The notes under the pieces were generated by a model. It was not told the DNA's origin. It saw only the letters and a program-made list of their open reading frames with translations, and did no database searches. A stretch of DNA of 64,000 nucleotides from Halobacillus shinanisalinarum (lineage in GTDB: Bacteria > Bacillota > Bacilli > Bacillales > Halobacillaceae). Within the stretch, counting starts at the first letter, position 1, and every line of letters begins with the position of its first letter. Below, one piece after another: positions 29,530 through 38,634 of the stretch. The DNA lies in NCBI RefSeq assembly GCF_022919835.1, contig NZ_CP095074.1, forward strand, positions 1,736,001 to 1,800,000, in the 5' to 3' direction. The position numbers and the translations under genes are program-made.

Positions 29530-30042
29530 CTACGATGAGTGCAACATTTTCCTAATTATTCTTATCTGTCCTCTATGGTTGATTTCATCCTCACACACAT
29601 GAAACCAAATAAAGTAATTATTCGATTGATGGTCGTCCCATAACCTTTCCTGATACAACCATCCATCATTTCGTTTTTTGAACTCTTCTAATGTTGTATT
29701 TCTAACTTGATTTAACTTATCAATATAGAACTCTAGAGGCTTCCTTTTAATTTGCTGCCTCCCTTGATTACCAAGAGAATATGCCGCTCCCCACTCAGCG
29801 GATTCTTGCTCATTTGGTCTTCTCTTATCAAATACCTCAATCTGAAAACCTACTTCAATTGCAGCCATATGCAAGAGTAATGCACCTATAGAATTTCCAT
29901 TTTCACTCGGTAAAAAGTCCAGCTGCTCGGTATTTAATCCTTTGACAGCCTGTAAAGTAGTATATCTTGCATAATTCATCATGGATACTAGGTGCCCTAT
30001 TTGTGGAGTGTACTTCTGCAATTCCGCTATTTTAAATTCCAT
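29530..30042 (-). CDS. DinB family protein
   Basis: A 170-residue four-helix-bundle protein of the DinB/YfiT type. Likely metal-binding histidines are in ALLLHMAAIE, FIWFHVCEDE and INHRGQIRIIRKML. Members are thought to act as thiol-dependent transferases (mycothiol or bacillithiol) or metal-dependent hydrolases. AGGAGATTATAA precedes the ATG. The function here is unassigned. Confidence 0.85.
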   Translation of the reverse strand: MEFKIAELQKYTPQIGHLVSMMNYARYTTLQAVKGLNTEQLDFLPSENGNSIGALLLHMAAIEVGFQIEVFDKRRPNEQESAEWGAAYSLGNQGRQQIKRKPLEFYIDKLNQVRNTTLEEFKKRNDGWLYQERLWDDHQSNNYFIWFHVCEDEINHRGQIRIIRKMLHSS

Positions 30043-30100
30043 TTATAATCTCCTAGAAATAAATTTCGTTCTTCACATTAGATTTAGCCTGCAGGTAGTA

Positions 30101-30451
30101 TTAACGAGGCCTCATTACAGATGGATCTAACCCTTTACTTTCTATAACCACTGCAGTTAATCCTTGTTCAGTAATCGTTTCATGCCATTCCCCTTGTTCC
30201 CGGAATACAGCATTCCCTTCTTCCACGGTCACCACTTCTTTATCTTCCCCACACACTCCCCCTTTTCCACTTAAAACGAGCAGTAATTGCGGAATAACTG
30301 CTTGGTGATACGCTATCTTCCCTTTAGCCTCCAGATACATACACCCAATATGTGCTGGGCTCTCTGTATTAACGATTTGCGACATTATAAAATTGGAATC
30401 AAATTTTGTAATGTGTTTACCAACTTCTTTATTAAATTTAAAAATCTTCAC
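30101..30451 (-). CDS. Small cupin-domain protein
   Basis: A 116-residue single-cupin protein. The barrel has GKIAYHQAVIPQLLLVLSG and EEGNAVFREQGEWHETITEQG, with one His (WHET) in the usual second motif and a weak first motif (YHQA). The start is GTG 30451 because AGGGGGAGGTC lies 6 nt before it. A longer frame reaches 30502 without a ribosome binding site. Function unknown. Confidence 0.7.
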   Translation of the reverse strand: MKIFKFNKEVGKHITKFDSNFIMSQIVNTESPAHIGCMYLEAKGKIAYHQAVIPQLLLVLSGKGGVCGEDKEVVTVEEGNAVFREQGEWHETITEQGLTAVVIESKGLDPSVMRPR

Positions 30452-30556
30452 AAAAGACCTCCCCCTTTTTTCTGACTCTTTGTTCCATTCTATACATCGC
30501 AATCCTTTATAATTAGAAGTACGGTGGCCGTTTTCCCCTTCAGGAAAAACTATTCG

Positions 30557-31333
30557 CTACCTAAACCATAGCTCCTTGGATGTTTCCTTCGACAACCCCA
30601 AGTAGTTGATAAAATACAAATGGAGAGGTTCCTTCTCATCCCATTGTTCATAACAATTAATAAGCCCAGCAATGCTCCCGTTAAAGTATTCCTCCACAAG
30701 CGTCTGAACCGTTTGCGTACTGCGCCAATAATCGTAAAAGTCAGCAGAGTAACCGGGACTCTCCCTGTGCCTATATCCCGACTTTCCAAATTGATCAAGT
30801 GTATATTCACCGTAATCCTCTTTGTAGGCCTCAATCAGAAGGTTTTCCACCTCTGAAATTTCATTAAATCTTCCTTCCGATAACATCAACTTTCTGGCAA
30901 TGTAATCACACATGCCTTCCTCAAACCACATATTCTCCTCATCATCTTCAAAATCATCACGAAAAAAGTCAGCATGATGGGTAAGCTCATGCGCAGCAAT
31001 GATAGCAACATCCATGTCCTCAAGTGATGAGTAATACAATTCCGCTTTTGTAACGCTCTTTCCCCTGGCTGATTTCAAAAAAATGTCTTTCCAAACTTCA
31101 GTTAACGGATTGATATGAATCAAATCTCTTGAAGTATAGGCAGGTAATGAGATCTCCGAATAAAGTTCTGTCGCTGATTTAAGATCATGAAAAACAATTC
31201 CCCTTGGTTTTTCAAAGCTCGTAATTTCTTCTAATGACTTAGCAAAGTCAGCCAACCGCTCATTAAGGCTGATTCCACTCTCCTCTATCTCTTTTATATA
31301 AGTGGTATCTGTAACAGAAACAGCATATCTCAT
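30557..31333 (-). CDS. HExxH zinc metallopeptidase-like protein
   Basis: A 258-residue protein with HELTHHADFF near residue 135 and a downstream WFEEGMCDYIARKL that supplies the third zinc ligand (Glu), the gluzincin arrangement. There is no signal peptide, so a cytoplasmic enzyme is implied. The ATG at 31333 follows GGAGG by 8 nt. Upstream ATGs at 31372 and 31363 lack a site. I do not recognise a characterised family member. It heads the AT-rich cluster that runs down to 28.3 kb. Confidence 0.75.
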   Translation of the reverse strand: MRYAVSVTDTTYIKEIEESGISLNERLADFAKSLEEITSFEKPRGIVFHDLKSATELYSEISLPAYTSRDLIHINPLTEVWKDIFLKSARGKSVTKAELYYSSLEDMDVAIIAAHELTHHADFFRDDFEDDEENMWFEEGMCDYIARKLMLSEGRFNEISEVENLLIEAYKEDYGEYTLDQFGKSGYRHRESPGYSADFYDYWRSTQTVQTLVEEYFNGSIAGLINCYEQWDEKEPLHLYFINYLGLSKETSKELWFR

Positions 31334-31403
31334 AAAAACTTCCTCCAGTTCGATATAGTTCATCTTTACCATTTCTATTCACTTTCTAAAATCCCTCCTA
31401 CTT

Positions 31404-31440
31404 TTTGTAAAAAAAAAGACGCTCTCCCTATTAAGAACGC
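31404..31440 (-). terminator. Putative terminator of the 39-codon gene
   Basis: Minus-strand GC-rich stem with several G-U pairs (around 31418-31440) followed by a run of at least eight T residues, 15 bp past the small frame ending at 31455. Confidence 0.5.
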
Positions 31441-31454
31441 CTTTGCTAAAAACA

Positions 31455-31574
31455 TTAGTCTTCATTATTCTCCTCAACATGAAGACAGACAAGAGTGGGC
31501 AACTGTTCACTGCCCTCTTTATATACGTGAAATGTATGTTGTTCTATTGTTTTCTGAAACTCTTTCATGGTCAT
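31455..31574 (-). CDS. 39-residue small protein or alpha/beta-hydrolase N-terminal fragment
   Basis: A short frame with GAGGAGAGCA before the ATG at 31574 and a T-tailed hairpin after its stop. The sequence HTFHVYKEGSEQLPTLVCLH resembles the first strand region of alpha/beta hydrolases (PTLVCLHG), but the glycine is lost and the frame ends 7 codons later. It may be a truncated hydrolase gene or a genuine small protein. The following 31575-32016 shows no other gene. Confidence 0.4.
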   Translation of the reverse strand: MTMKEFQKTIEQHTFHVYKEGSEQLPTLVCLHVEENNED

Positions 31575-32016
31575 TGCTCTCCTCACTTTAATGAATATCT
31601 CATGAAAATGGACCTGCACGTTAGAAGGATTAATGGAGAACTGTTAAGACAGACAAAAAGTAATTTTTCAGCAGCATAAGATCTTCGAGGTGGCCTCTCG
31701 TTTGGTTCAATCTCCGCCCCTTCATGAAAATCTTTTTATAGGAATATTCCACAGAAAACGCAGTTCCCTAAACTTTTCTGCCTTCTTTCACAAAAAATTT
31801 ACTTCTTTTATCTCTTTTTTACTCTTTATATCTCATCATATCTAAACCCTTGATCTGTATAGGGTTTTGGAGGTTTTTACCACACCTCTAAAAATCGGAT
31901 TTCTTAAAATCGTCTGTATTTTTAACTATACACTAGCAATTTGTAATATCGCGGTACTTAGTGTGTGCCATCCCCATTCATAAGAATTAATGCCGTTTTT
32001 TACCTATAAAACTGGT

Positions 32017-32045
32017 TTGATTATATCTGGACAGAACACTATCAT
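32017..32045 (+). promoter_or_regulatory. Candidate ect operon promoter
   Basis: TTGATT (32017-32022), a 17-nt spacer and TATCAT (32040-32045), about 155 bp upstream of ectA. A second weaker candidate (TTCAAT, 17 nt, TATAAA) lies near 32117-32145. ect operons are osmotically induced in halophilic Bacilli. I saw no clear sigma-B sequence. Confidence 0.45.
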
Positions 32046-32202
32046 AAAAACATTGACAACGGCAGAATTCTTAATGGCTAAGCGTAAGCGATTGCAGAAT
32101 GCTTCTGTCTTGTTTGTTCAATGATCCTAAAAAATTAGTTATAAAACTTCTAAAGGAGGACATTGTCATAATAACATTCCAGTATGAAAAAGGTGATTTT
32201 GC

Positions 32203-32745
32203 ATGAATCAACAAACCGCAACCATCACTCGTACTAATGAACAGCTAACTTTTGACAAACCATCTGTTGAAGACGGCTCAGCTATGTGGGACCTCGTAAA
32301 TAACTCATCCCTCGATCAAAATTCACCCTACAAGTACATTATGATGTGTGAATTCTTTTCCGAAACATGTGTCGTCGCAAAAGAGGACGGCAAATTGGTT
32401 GGGTTCGTCACGGCCTTTATTCCGCCTGAGAGAAGTGATGTCATATTTGTCTGGCAAATTGGAATCGATGCTTCTCAGCGTGGAAAAGGGATAGCCTCTA
32501 AAATTTTAAATGAACTCGTTGAACGTCAGGACGGCAGCGAGGTGCGCTACCTTGAAGCGACAGTGACACCATCTAATGATGCCTCACAGTCCTTGTTTAA
32601 ACGATTAGCTCGTGATAACAAAACGACTTGTACAATTACAGAGTGCTTTCCAGAGAAATTATTCCCTGGAGACGAACATGAAGAAGAATTAACATTTCGA
32701 ATCGGACCATTTTCCAAGGAAAAATCTCCCGAATTAAATAAATAA
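32203..32745 (+). CDS. ectA: L-2,4-diaminobutyrate acetyltransferase
   Basis: A 180-residue GNAT enzyme that acetylates L-2,4-diaminobutyrate at the gamma amino group, the second step in ectoine synthesis. It shows the EctA opening FDKPSVEDGSAMWDLVNNSS, LDQNSPYKYIMMCEFFSETC, and acetyl-CoA loop ASQRGKGIASKIL. The tail contains ATVTPSNDASQSLFKRLA. AAAAAGGTGATTTTGC precedes the ATG. First gene of ectABC. Confidence 0.97.
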   Translation: MNQQTATITRTNEQLTFDKPSVEDGSAMWDLVNNSSLDQNSPYKYIMMCEFFSETCVVAKEDGKLVGFVTAFIPPERSDVIFVWQIGIDASQRGKGIASKILNELVERQDGSEVRYLEATVTPSNDASQSLFKRLARDNKTTCTITECFPEKLFPGDEHEEELTFRIGPFSKEKSPELNK

Positions 32746-32775
32746 AACTGACTATTTCAAGGAGGATTGCACTAT

Positions 32776-34056
32776 ATGAATAACGATCTAAAGGTATTTG
32801 AAGAACTGGAATCAGAGGTAAGATCCTATTGCCGCAGCTTCCCTACCATTTTTACAAAAGCTAAAGGGTACAAGATGTGGGATGTTGATAATAAAGAATA
32901 TCTAGATTTCTTTAGTGGGGCCGGTGCCTTGAACTATGGCCATAACGATCCAAACATGAAAGAAAAGCTTATTGAATATATTACACATGATGGAATTACT
33001 CACAGCTTAGATATGGCTTCTACAGCGAAAGCAGAATTTCTAAACAAGCTAAACGATGTGATCTTGAAACCTCGTGACCTCGAATACAAGGTGATGTTCC
33101 CTGGACCAACAGGCACGAACACTGTAGAAAGCGCGTTAAAACTAGCTCGTAAAGTAACAAAACGTACGGAAGTTGTCAGCTTTACAAATGGTTTCCATGG
33201 CATGACGATCGGTGCGCTTTCTGTCACAGGAAACTCCTTCAAACGAAAAGGGGCAGGCATTCCGCTTCATAACGCTATTACCATGCCTTATGACAACTAC
33301 ATCGATGAAAACCTCGATACACTTGACTATTTTGAGCGCTATCTTGAAGACGGCGGAAGTGGTGTAGAAATTCCAGCTGCAGTTATCCTTGAAACGGTAC
33401 AAGGCGAAGGCGGCTTAAACACAGCACGCTTTGAGTGGCTGAAGAAGCTTGAGTCCATTTGTAACCGATTCGACATTTTCCTAATCATTGACGATGTTCA
33501 AGCAGGTGTCGGTCGGACAGGTACGTTCTTCAGCTTTGAGCCCGCTGGCATTAAACCTGATGTTGTTTGCCTGTCTAAATCCATTGGTGGATACGGCTTA
33601 CCGTTTGCGATCACATTGATTAAGCCAGAGCATGACATTTGGGCTCCAGGTGAACACAACGGTACGTTCCGCGGTAACAACATGGCATTTGTTACGGCAA
33701 CAGAAGCCCTTAGATATTGGGAAGATCCAAGTTTTGAAGAAGGGATAAAAGAAAGAGCTGACAAGATTACTACATTCCTAGATGGCTTGATTGATAAATA
33801 TCCTGAAATGAACGGCTATCGCAAAGGCCGCGGAATCATGCAAGGAATCTCTTCTGATGTCGAGGGTTTCTCTGAAAAAGTTGCGGAGCTTGCCTTTGAA
33901 CAAGGTTTAATTATGGAAACAGCCGGTGCAGACGATGAGGTATTCAAGCTGTTCCCGCCAATTAACATTGATATCGAAGCACTTGAACAAGGTTTTGAAA
34001 TAATCGAAGCGGCCGTTGAAGCTGTTGCTAAAGAGAAAGAGTTAGTTACATCCTAA
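32776..34056 (+). CDS. ectB: L-2,4-diaminobutyrate transaminase
   Basis: A 426-residue PLP-dependent class III aminotransferase that makes diaminobutyrate from aspartate semialdehyde and glutamate. Motifs: [34 protein letters not shown], and [14 protein letters not shown] followed by the PLP lysine in [14 protein letters not shown] chose ATG 32776, which follows GGAGG by 10 nt. A TTG at 32767 lies within that site. Second gene of the operon, 30 bp after ectA. Confidence 0.97.
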   Translation: MNNDLKVFEELESEVRSYCRSFPTIFTKAKGYKMWDVDNKEYLDFFSGAGALNYGHNDPNMKEKLIEYITHDGITHSLDMASTAKAEFLNKLNDVILKPRDLEYKVMFPGPTGTNTVESALKLARKVTKRTEVVSFTNGFHGMTIGALSVTGNSFKRKGAGIPLHNAITMPYDNYIDENLDTLDYFERYLEDGGSGVEIPAAVILETVQGEGGLNTARFEWLKKLESICNRFDIFLIIDDVQAGVGRTGTFFSFEPAGIKPDVVCLSKSIGGYGLPFAITLIKPEHDIWAPGEHNGTFRGNNMAFVTATEALRYWEDPSFEEGIKERADKITTFLDGLIDKYPEMNGYRKGRGIMQGISSDVEGFSEKVAELAFEQGLIMETAGADDEVFKLFPPINIDIEALEQGFEIIEAAVEAVAKEKELVTS

Positions 34057-34100
34057 ATTAACTATACAATTAACCATACCACTTATTGGAGGCTTACATT

Positions 34101-34493
34101 ATGAAAGTAGTAAAACTAGAAGACGTGCTTGGAACAGAAAATGAAATAAAAGGCGACAACTGGACATCTCGCCGCTTGTTATTTAAAAAGGATGGCATGG
34201 GTTATTCTGTTAACGATACAGTGATCAAGGCAGGCACGGAAACACACATTTGGTACCAAAATCACCTTGAAGCGGTTTATTGCATTGAAGGTGAAGGAGA
34301 AGTTGAAACTCTAAAAGACGGTAAAGTTTGGCCGATTAAAAAGAATGAAATCTACGCACTTGATGAAAATGATGAGCATCTACTGCGTGCTTATGAAGGC
34401 TCAGATATGCGTATGGTTTGCGTATTCAACCCGCCGCTCACAGGCCGTGAAATTCATGATGAAAACGGAGTATATCCAGTAGATGATGAATAA
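34101..34493 (+). CDS. ectC: Ectoine synthase
   Basis: A 130-residue cupin enzyme that cyclises N-acetyl-diaminobutyrate to ectoine. It begins [20 protein letters not shown] and has the cupin motifs [20 protein letters not shown] and [18 protein letters not shown] 34101 lies 8 nt after GGAGG. No ectD hydroxylase or dedicated aspartate kinase follows, so the locus predicts ectoine rather than hydroxyectoine production. Confidence 0.97.
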   Translation: MKVVKLEDVLGTENEIKGDNWTSRRLLFKKDGMGYSVNDTVIKAGTETHIWYQNHLEAVYCIEGEGEVETLKDGKVWPIKKNEIYALDENDEHLLRAYEGSDMRMVCVFNPPLTGREIHDENGVYPVDDE

Positions 34494-34499
34494 ATAATG

Positions 34500-34533
34500 A
34501 AATCCTCCCTATCCGGATAGGGAGGATTTTTTT
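34500..34533 (+). terminator. ectABC terminator
   Basis: Perfect 15-bp inverted arms (AAATCCTCCCTATCC and complement, 34500-34529) followed by TTTTTTTAT, 7 bp past the ectC stop. Confidence 0.92.
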
Positions 34534-34543
34534 ATCTATAGAA

Positions 34544-34579
34544 AACCAGGACATGAGTGGATCCACTCATGTCCTGGTT
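34544..34579 (-). terminator. 36-bp perfect palindrome past the aldehyde dehydrogenase gene
   Basis: Perfect 18-bp arms starting AACCAGGACATGAGTGGA. It lies 10 bp downstream of the minus-strand stop at 34589, with a short TTTTC tail on that strand. It is probably a terminator paired with the ectABC one between convergent genes. Confidence 0.6.
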
Positions 34580-34588
34580 GATCTTTAC

Positions 34589-36013
34589 TTATGAAGGTAA
34601 GCCAAGAATCGCCTTCGTTTCGAGATACTCTTCGATGCCGAAGTCTCCCCATTCTCTACCGATACCGGATTGCTTATAGCCGCCAAACGGTGCGGAGAAA
34701 TCTTTCCCTTTATCATTGACCGTGATTCGACCGGCACGAATGCTTGTTGCCACTTTACGAAGAAGCTCTGGGTCTTTCCCAACTACATAACCTGCTAATC
34801 CATAAACCGTGTCGTTGGCAATCTCAATCGCTTCTTCAACCGTTTCATAAGTGATGATCGACATCACAGGTCCAAATATTTCTTCCTGTGCAATGACCAT
34901 GTCATTTTTCACATCTGTGAAGACAGTTGGTTTTGCAAAGTAACCTTTTTCAATGCCTTCTGGCTTTCCAGTTCCCCCAGCAATCAGAGTAGCCCCTTCT
35001 TCAATACCTTTTTCAATATAGGATTGGACTCTATCCCACTGCTTTTGGGCAACGAGTGGACCGACGAAATTTTCTTTGCGTGGATCTCCAACAGGAAACT
35101 CTGGAAGGACGTTTTTAACCGCTTCTTCAAAAGATTCTTTCATAGCTGAAGGGACAAGGATACGGGTAGCTGCCGAGCATACCTGACCTGTATTCATCGC
35201 AATGTGAGTCACAGCTGATCTTGCTGCTTGATCTATATCTGCATCCTTAAGCACAACGAGTGGTGATTTGCCTCCCAGCTCAAGCGCAAAGTTTTTAATT
35301 GTCTTCGCAGCATTTTCCATAACTTTCTGACCGACACCGACTGAACCTGTAAAGGAAACGAAGTCAATGTCAGGGTGGGAACTGATACCATCCCCGATTA
35401 CCTCTCCCGAACCGTTAACTAGATTAAAGACTCCTTTTGGAACACCAGCTGCTTCAAAGATCTCCGTCAAAATAATTGCGGCAAACGGCGTCAGTTCAGA
35501 TGGTTTTAAAATAACCGGGCTGCCTGCTGCAAAAGCACTGGCAATCTTAGTTGACGTTTGGTTTGTTGGAAAGTTCCATGGTGTAATGAGCCCGCTGATC
35601 CCTACCGTTTCTTTCACAAGGGTATGATCACCGCGTTGCTCAGTAAAGGAGAATTCTTTAAGAGATTCGGCAGCTTGTGAAAAGTGTGCATAGCCCATTT
35701 TGTAATGAACTTTTTCTGAAATGGACAAAGGTGCCCCAAGTTCATCCGTCATGACTTCAATGAGCTCGTCTTTACGCTTTTCATATTCCTCTGCAATTTT
35801 CTCAAGCATTTCTACCCGCTCTTCTTTTGTTGTTTGTGAAAACGAAGGAAGAGCATCGCGTGCTGCCTTTACAGCTTTGTCCAAATCTTCCTTCGTTCCT
35901 AAGCTAATTTTACCCATAACTTCTTCCGTCGCTGGATTCATGACTTCTTCCGTTTCAGAACCCGTTGATTCGACCCATTCCCCATTAATGTAATGTTTTA
36001 CTTGGTTACGCAT
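34589..36013 (-). CDS. Aldehyde dehydrogenase family protein
   Basis: A 474-residue NAD(P)-dependent aldehyde dehydrogenase. Cofactor region [14 protein letters not shown] and [14 protein letters not shown], catalytic Glu in [12 protein letters not shown], and catalytic Cys in [12 protein letters not shown]. The C-terminal segment [18 protein letters not shown] is typical of broad-substrate enzymes. The substrate is undetermined. Its placement next to ectABC could suggest osmolyte metabolism (for example betaine aldehyde), but the sequence does not prove it. Confidence 0.9.
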   Translation of the reverse strand: MRNQVKHYINGEWVESTGSETEEVMNPATEEVMGKISLGTKEDLDKAVKAARDALPSFSQTTKEERVEMLEKIAEEYEKRKDELIEVMTDELGAPLSISEKVHYKMGYAHFSQAAESLKEFSFTEQRGDHTLVKETVGISGLITPWNFPTNQTSTKIASAFAAGSPVILKPSELTPFAAIILTEIFEAAGVPKGVFNLVNGSGEVIGDGISSHPDIDFVSFTGSVGVGQKVMENAAKTIKNFALELGGKSPLVVLKDADIDQAARSAVTHIAMNTGQVCSAATRILVPSAMKESFEEAVKNVLPEFPVGDPRKENFVGPLVAQKQWDRVQSYIEKGIEEGATLIAGGTGKPEGIEKGYFAKPTVFTDVKNDMVIAQEEIFGPVMSIITYETVEEAIEIANDTVYGLAGYVVGKDPELLRKVATSIRAGRITVNDKGKDFSAPFGGYKQSGIGREWGDFGIEEYLETKAILGLPS

Positions 36014-36144
36014 TTTTTACCGTCTCCTTTTATAAAAAGATTATGGTCCTTTTAAGCAAATCACCAGATTTATATTTGTTTCTAGAGACTATATAACCTT
36101 AACTCCCCCATTTAAAACAAAGATCAGCTGTAAGGAGCTCAATA

Positions 36145-36600
36145 TCAATCTTCCACCACGTATTTCATTAATGGAAGCAAACGATCTCTAAAGACAGTTG
36201 AAGGTGTTTTCCCCACCTGTTTCGCACCCATTTTCTCATAAAAACCTTTGGCGTTCGGATCGCTATCAATCGTAAAACTTTTGATACCAAGCTCACGGGC
36301 TTTATGCAGCACACTTTCCCACAGTTCCGATCCAAACTGTCTTCCTATGAAGTCAGGATGGATGTATAGAAAGTCCAACGTGTCCCCTTTCCTTCTTTCA
36401 AAAGAAAAGAAGCCAACGATTTTCAACTTTTCTTCTAGAACATAGACATGGTTCTCAACGATATATGGAGTATCTATCGTTAAAACATCCTTACACGACT
36501 CAATGAATTCCTCACTGTACCCCCAATATGCTTTTGATTGAATAGCAAGTTCACTAAGTAATTCAGCTTCTGCTGCTAACGCCTCCCTTACGTGTATCAA
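36145..36600 (-). CDS. GNAT family N-acetyltransferase
   Basis: A 151-residue acetyltransferase starting at TTG 36600 (IHVREALAAEAELLSEL), after GAGGGATGG. Acetyl-CoA loop region: LDFLYIHPDFIGRQFGSELW. Then the motif DSDPNAKGFYEKMGAKQVG. The substrate is unknown. It is a single gene, with about 280 bp to tatA on the other strand. Confidence 0.85.
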   Translation of the reverse strand: MIHVREALAAEAELLSELAIQSKAYWGYSEEFIESCKDVLTIDTPYIVENHVYVLEEKLKIVGFFSFERRKGDTLDFLYIHPDFIGRQFGSELWESVLHKARELGIKSFTIDSDPNAKGFYEKMGAKQVGKTPSTVFRDRLLPLMKYVVED

Positions 36601-36884
36601 CAGCCATCCCTCATATAGATTGAAAACCCCACTCTTATTAACTTCTATAACAATCTAGCTATCCCCTTCTATAACCGCCCACATTTTTCCACCATTTAAA
36701 GATGTAAATTTCTGGCAATATACCTCAATTCCTAACCATCTTTTAACAGAAATTAATAATACTTTACACTACGTTTATTAACTTTTTCGTGTATTGTCCC
36801 TATACTTTAACTTGTAAGTTACTAGAGGAGTGGAACGTAGGCACCAAATTACCACCAAACTATAAATGAAAGGTGAATGTCTCT

Positions 36885-37109
36885 ATGCTTCAAAACATTG
36901 GAATACCTGGATTAATTATCATTCTCGTAATTGCATTGATCATTTTCGGCCCTTCTAAACTTCCAGAAATGGGACGCGCATTTGGGACAACCCTAAAGGA
37001 ATTTAAAAAGTCCACGCAAGATTTAATGTCTGATGAAAAAGAGGATAAAGAGCACAAGGATCAGCAAAACGCTTCAAGCGAGCAAAAAGAAAAACATTCC
37101 ACGAATTAA
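36885..37109 (+). CDS. tatA: Twin-arginine translocase subunit TatA
   Basis: A 74-residue protein with one N-terminal membrane helix ([20 protein letters not shown]), the [14 protein letters not shown] hinge and an amphipathic helix ([13 protein letters not shown]), then a charged tail. It forms the pore-like component of the Tat export system. I chose the ATG at 36885, 10 nt after AAAGGTG. A GTG at 36873 is also in frame. The partner tatC follows. Confidence 0.95.
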   Translation: MLQNIGIPGLIIILVIALIIFGPSKLPEMGRAFGTTLKEFKKSTQDLMSDEKEDKEHKDQQNASSEQKEKHSTN

Positions 37110-37117
37110 ATCAAATA

Positions 37118-37157
37118 CAGGAAGATGTAAGTAGCCCCCTCCTGCTTACATCTTTCT
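37118..37157 (+). terminator. Intercistronic hairpin between tatA and tatC
   Basis: Arms AGATGTAAG and CTTACATCT enclose a 13-nt loop, followed by TTCTTTTATC. It could be a leaky terminator lowering tatC expression relative to tatA, as expected from the TatA:TatC stoichiometry. Confidence 0.6.
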
Positions 37158-37178
37158 TTTATCTTTTAAGGAGGCATC

Positions 37179-37904
37179 ATGATGACAACGAACGAGATGA
37201 ATCTGATTGGACATTTAAGTGAATTGCGAAAACGACTAATCATTGTCCTAGGCTCATTTATCCTATTTTTTATTTTGGCATTTATGTATGTAAATGAAAT
37301 CTACAATTGGTTGAGTAAGGATATTGATGTCACGCTGGCTGTTCTTGGACCAAGCGAAATTCTTTGGGTATATTTAATGATCGCTTGTGTCGTATCGATC
37401 TCCGGCACCATTCCGATCGTCGCCCATCAAATCTGGATATTTGTTCGTCCTGCCCTTACCCCTAAAGAGCAAAAAGTAACATTAGCTTATATTCCATCGC
37501 TATTTATACTGTTCCTAGTCGGTATTTCATTTGGCTACTTTGTAATCTTCCCCATCGTTTTTGATTTTTTGCTTTCTTTATCGGAGGACATGTTTTACAC
37601 CTTTTTCACAACAGAAAAGTACTTCCGTTTTATGTTACATATGACCCTGCCATTCGGATTGTTATTTGAACTTCCTGTCATCATCATGTTTTTGACTAGC
37701 CTTGGTGTGTTAAATCCGTATAGACTTCAGAAGATCCGGAAATATGCCTACTTTGTGTTAGTTTTAATTGCTGTCTTGATTACACCACCAGATCTACTGG
37801 CAGATATATTAGTTGTGGTTCCTATGCTATTTTTATATGAATGCAGCGTGCTACTGTCTAAAGTGGTGTATAAACGCAAACAGAAACTCTCGATCGCGGC
37901 ATAG
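37179..37904 (+). CDS. tatC: Twin-arginine translocase subunit TatC
   Basis: A 241-residue polytopic protein with six predicted membrane helices that recognises twin-arginine signal peptides. Family motifs include LIGHLSELRKRLI at the N-terminus, PALTPKEQKV and FGLLFELPVIIMFLTSLG. AAGGAGGCATC precedes ATG 37179 (a second ATG follows directly). With TatA it forms a minimal two-component Tat system. Confidence 0.95.
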   Translation: MMTTNEMNLIGHLSELRKRLIIVLGSFILFFILAFMYVNEIYNWLSKDIDVTLAVLGPSEILWVYLMIACVVSISGTIPIVAHQIWIFVRPALTPKEQKVTLAYIPSLFILFLVGISFGYFVIFPIVFDFLLSLSEDMFYTFFTTEKYFRFMLHMTLPFGLLFELPVIIMFLTSLGVLNPYRLQKIRKYAYFVLVLIAVLITPPDLLADILVVVPMLFLYECSVLLSKVVYKRKQKLSIAA

Positions 37905-38134
37905 TAATGAGTGGCATCCGGTTACGGAAATGGGAAGGAACAGTGACCTTTTCTTTTGGACAGGTTTGAAGGATAAAGATAACCATATGTTATTTCTCGG
38001 AAATTGGCCGAACTCGTTATCAATTTGCCATGCGATGATTTCTTTTTCATGTTGGCAGGGATGAACGAGTTCTCTGGTGATGGGGACGCCACACCCAGGG
38101 TTACCTATCCATTATTAAAGAACTAGAGTATAAC

Positions 38135-38170
38135 AAAGAAGTAACCGCTCAATGACGGTTACTTCTTTAT
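38135..38170 (+). terminator. Terminator downstream of tatC
   Basis: Perfect 13-bp arms (AAAGAAGTAACCG and complement) enclose an 8-nt loop, with a short T-rich end (TTCTTTATAT). It lies 230 bp past tatC, with no gene between. Confidence 0.7.
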
Positions 38171-38245
38171 ATACTTGGACTATGACTTCTATCTTCTAAA
38201 GCATGAAAGAAAAGTGGTCGTTTTCCCACCTCCCTTACGTACTTA

Positions 38246-38264
38246 GGGACAGGTACCTGACACC
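38246..38264. repeat. REP-like short palindrome
   Basis: GGGACAGGTACCTGACACC is a near-perfect palindrome centred on GGTACC. From memory such sequences recur in Bacillaceae intergenic regions. No transposase lies nearby. The 37905-38634 stretch holds only this, the terminator before it and the SOS-type promoter after it. Confidence 0.45.
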
Positions 38265-38343
38265 AGCATTGGTAATCAAAACGAGAATAAGCCTAAATTT
38301 ATTAACTGTGAGAAACTGTTCTTACTTTTGCGCTTCTTAACCT

Positions 38344-38389
38344 TTTACAGGAACAAATGTTCTGTTATAATAATCCTAGAGAAGGAGGG
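38344..38389 (+). promoter_or_regulatory. Orphan SOS-type promoter with LexA box
   Basis: -35 TTTACA (38344-38349), 16-nt spacer, extended -10 TGTTATAAT ending at 38371. GAACAAATGTTC (38351-38362) sits in the spacer and fits the Bacillus LexA/DinR box (GAAC-N4-GTTC). A ribosome binding site GAAGGAGGG follows at 38381. No ATG/GTG/TTG gene follows; a 23-codon frame could start at ATT 38401. Confidence 0.6.
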
Positions 38390-38570
38390 AGTAGTTTTTA
38401 ATTAGTGACCTCCCCGGATATCTAATTCACTCAAAAAAGCCCTTCCTTCTCATACTGAAAAAATTGGGCTGATCATAAGGCGGCGTGCATTCGATCAGTG
38501 TCCGCTCCGGCCTCTAGGAGTAGATTATTTATTTTAACTCTGAAAGGTAATCACAGTGACCACTCCTGCA

Positions 38571-38599
38571 GAACAAACGCCTCCCACTAAAGAGAGGCG
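38571..38599 (-). terminator. Putative terminator of the dioxygenase gene
   Basis: Minus-strand stem CGCCTC/GAGGCG (38578-38599) followed by TTTGTTC. It lies 36 bp past the stop. Confidence 0.5.
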
Positions 38600-38634
38600 C
38601 TTGACTTTGAAGATCAATTTATAATGAAATGGTC

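Noticed and set aside
30550..30834. A minus-strand frame overlapping the metallopeptidase 3' end
   Set aside because: It lies in another frame of a well-supported gene and has no start site.
37813..38064. Plus-strand frame extending past tatC
   Set aside because: It begins inside tatC in another frame and has no ribosome binding site or recognisable sequence.
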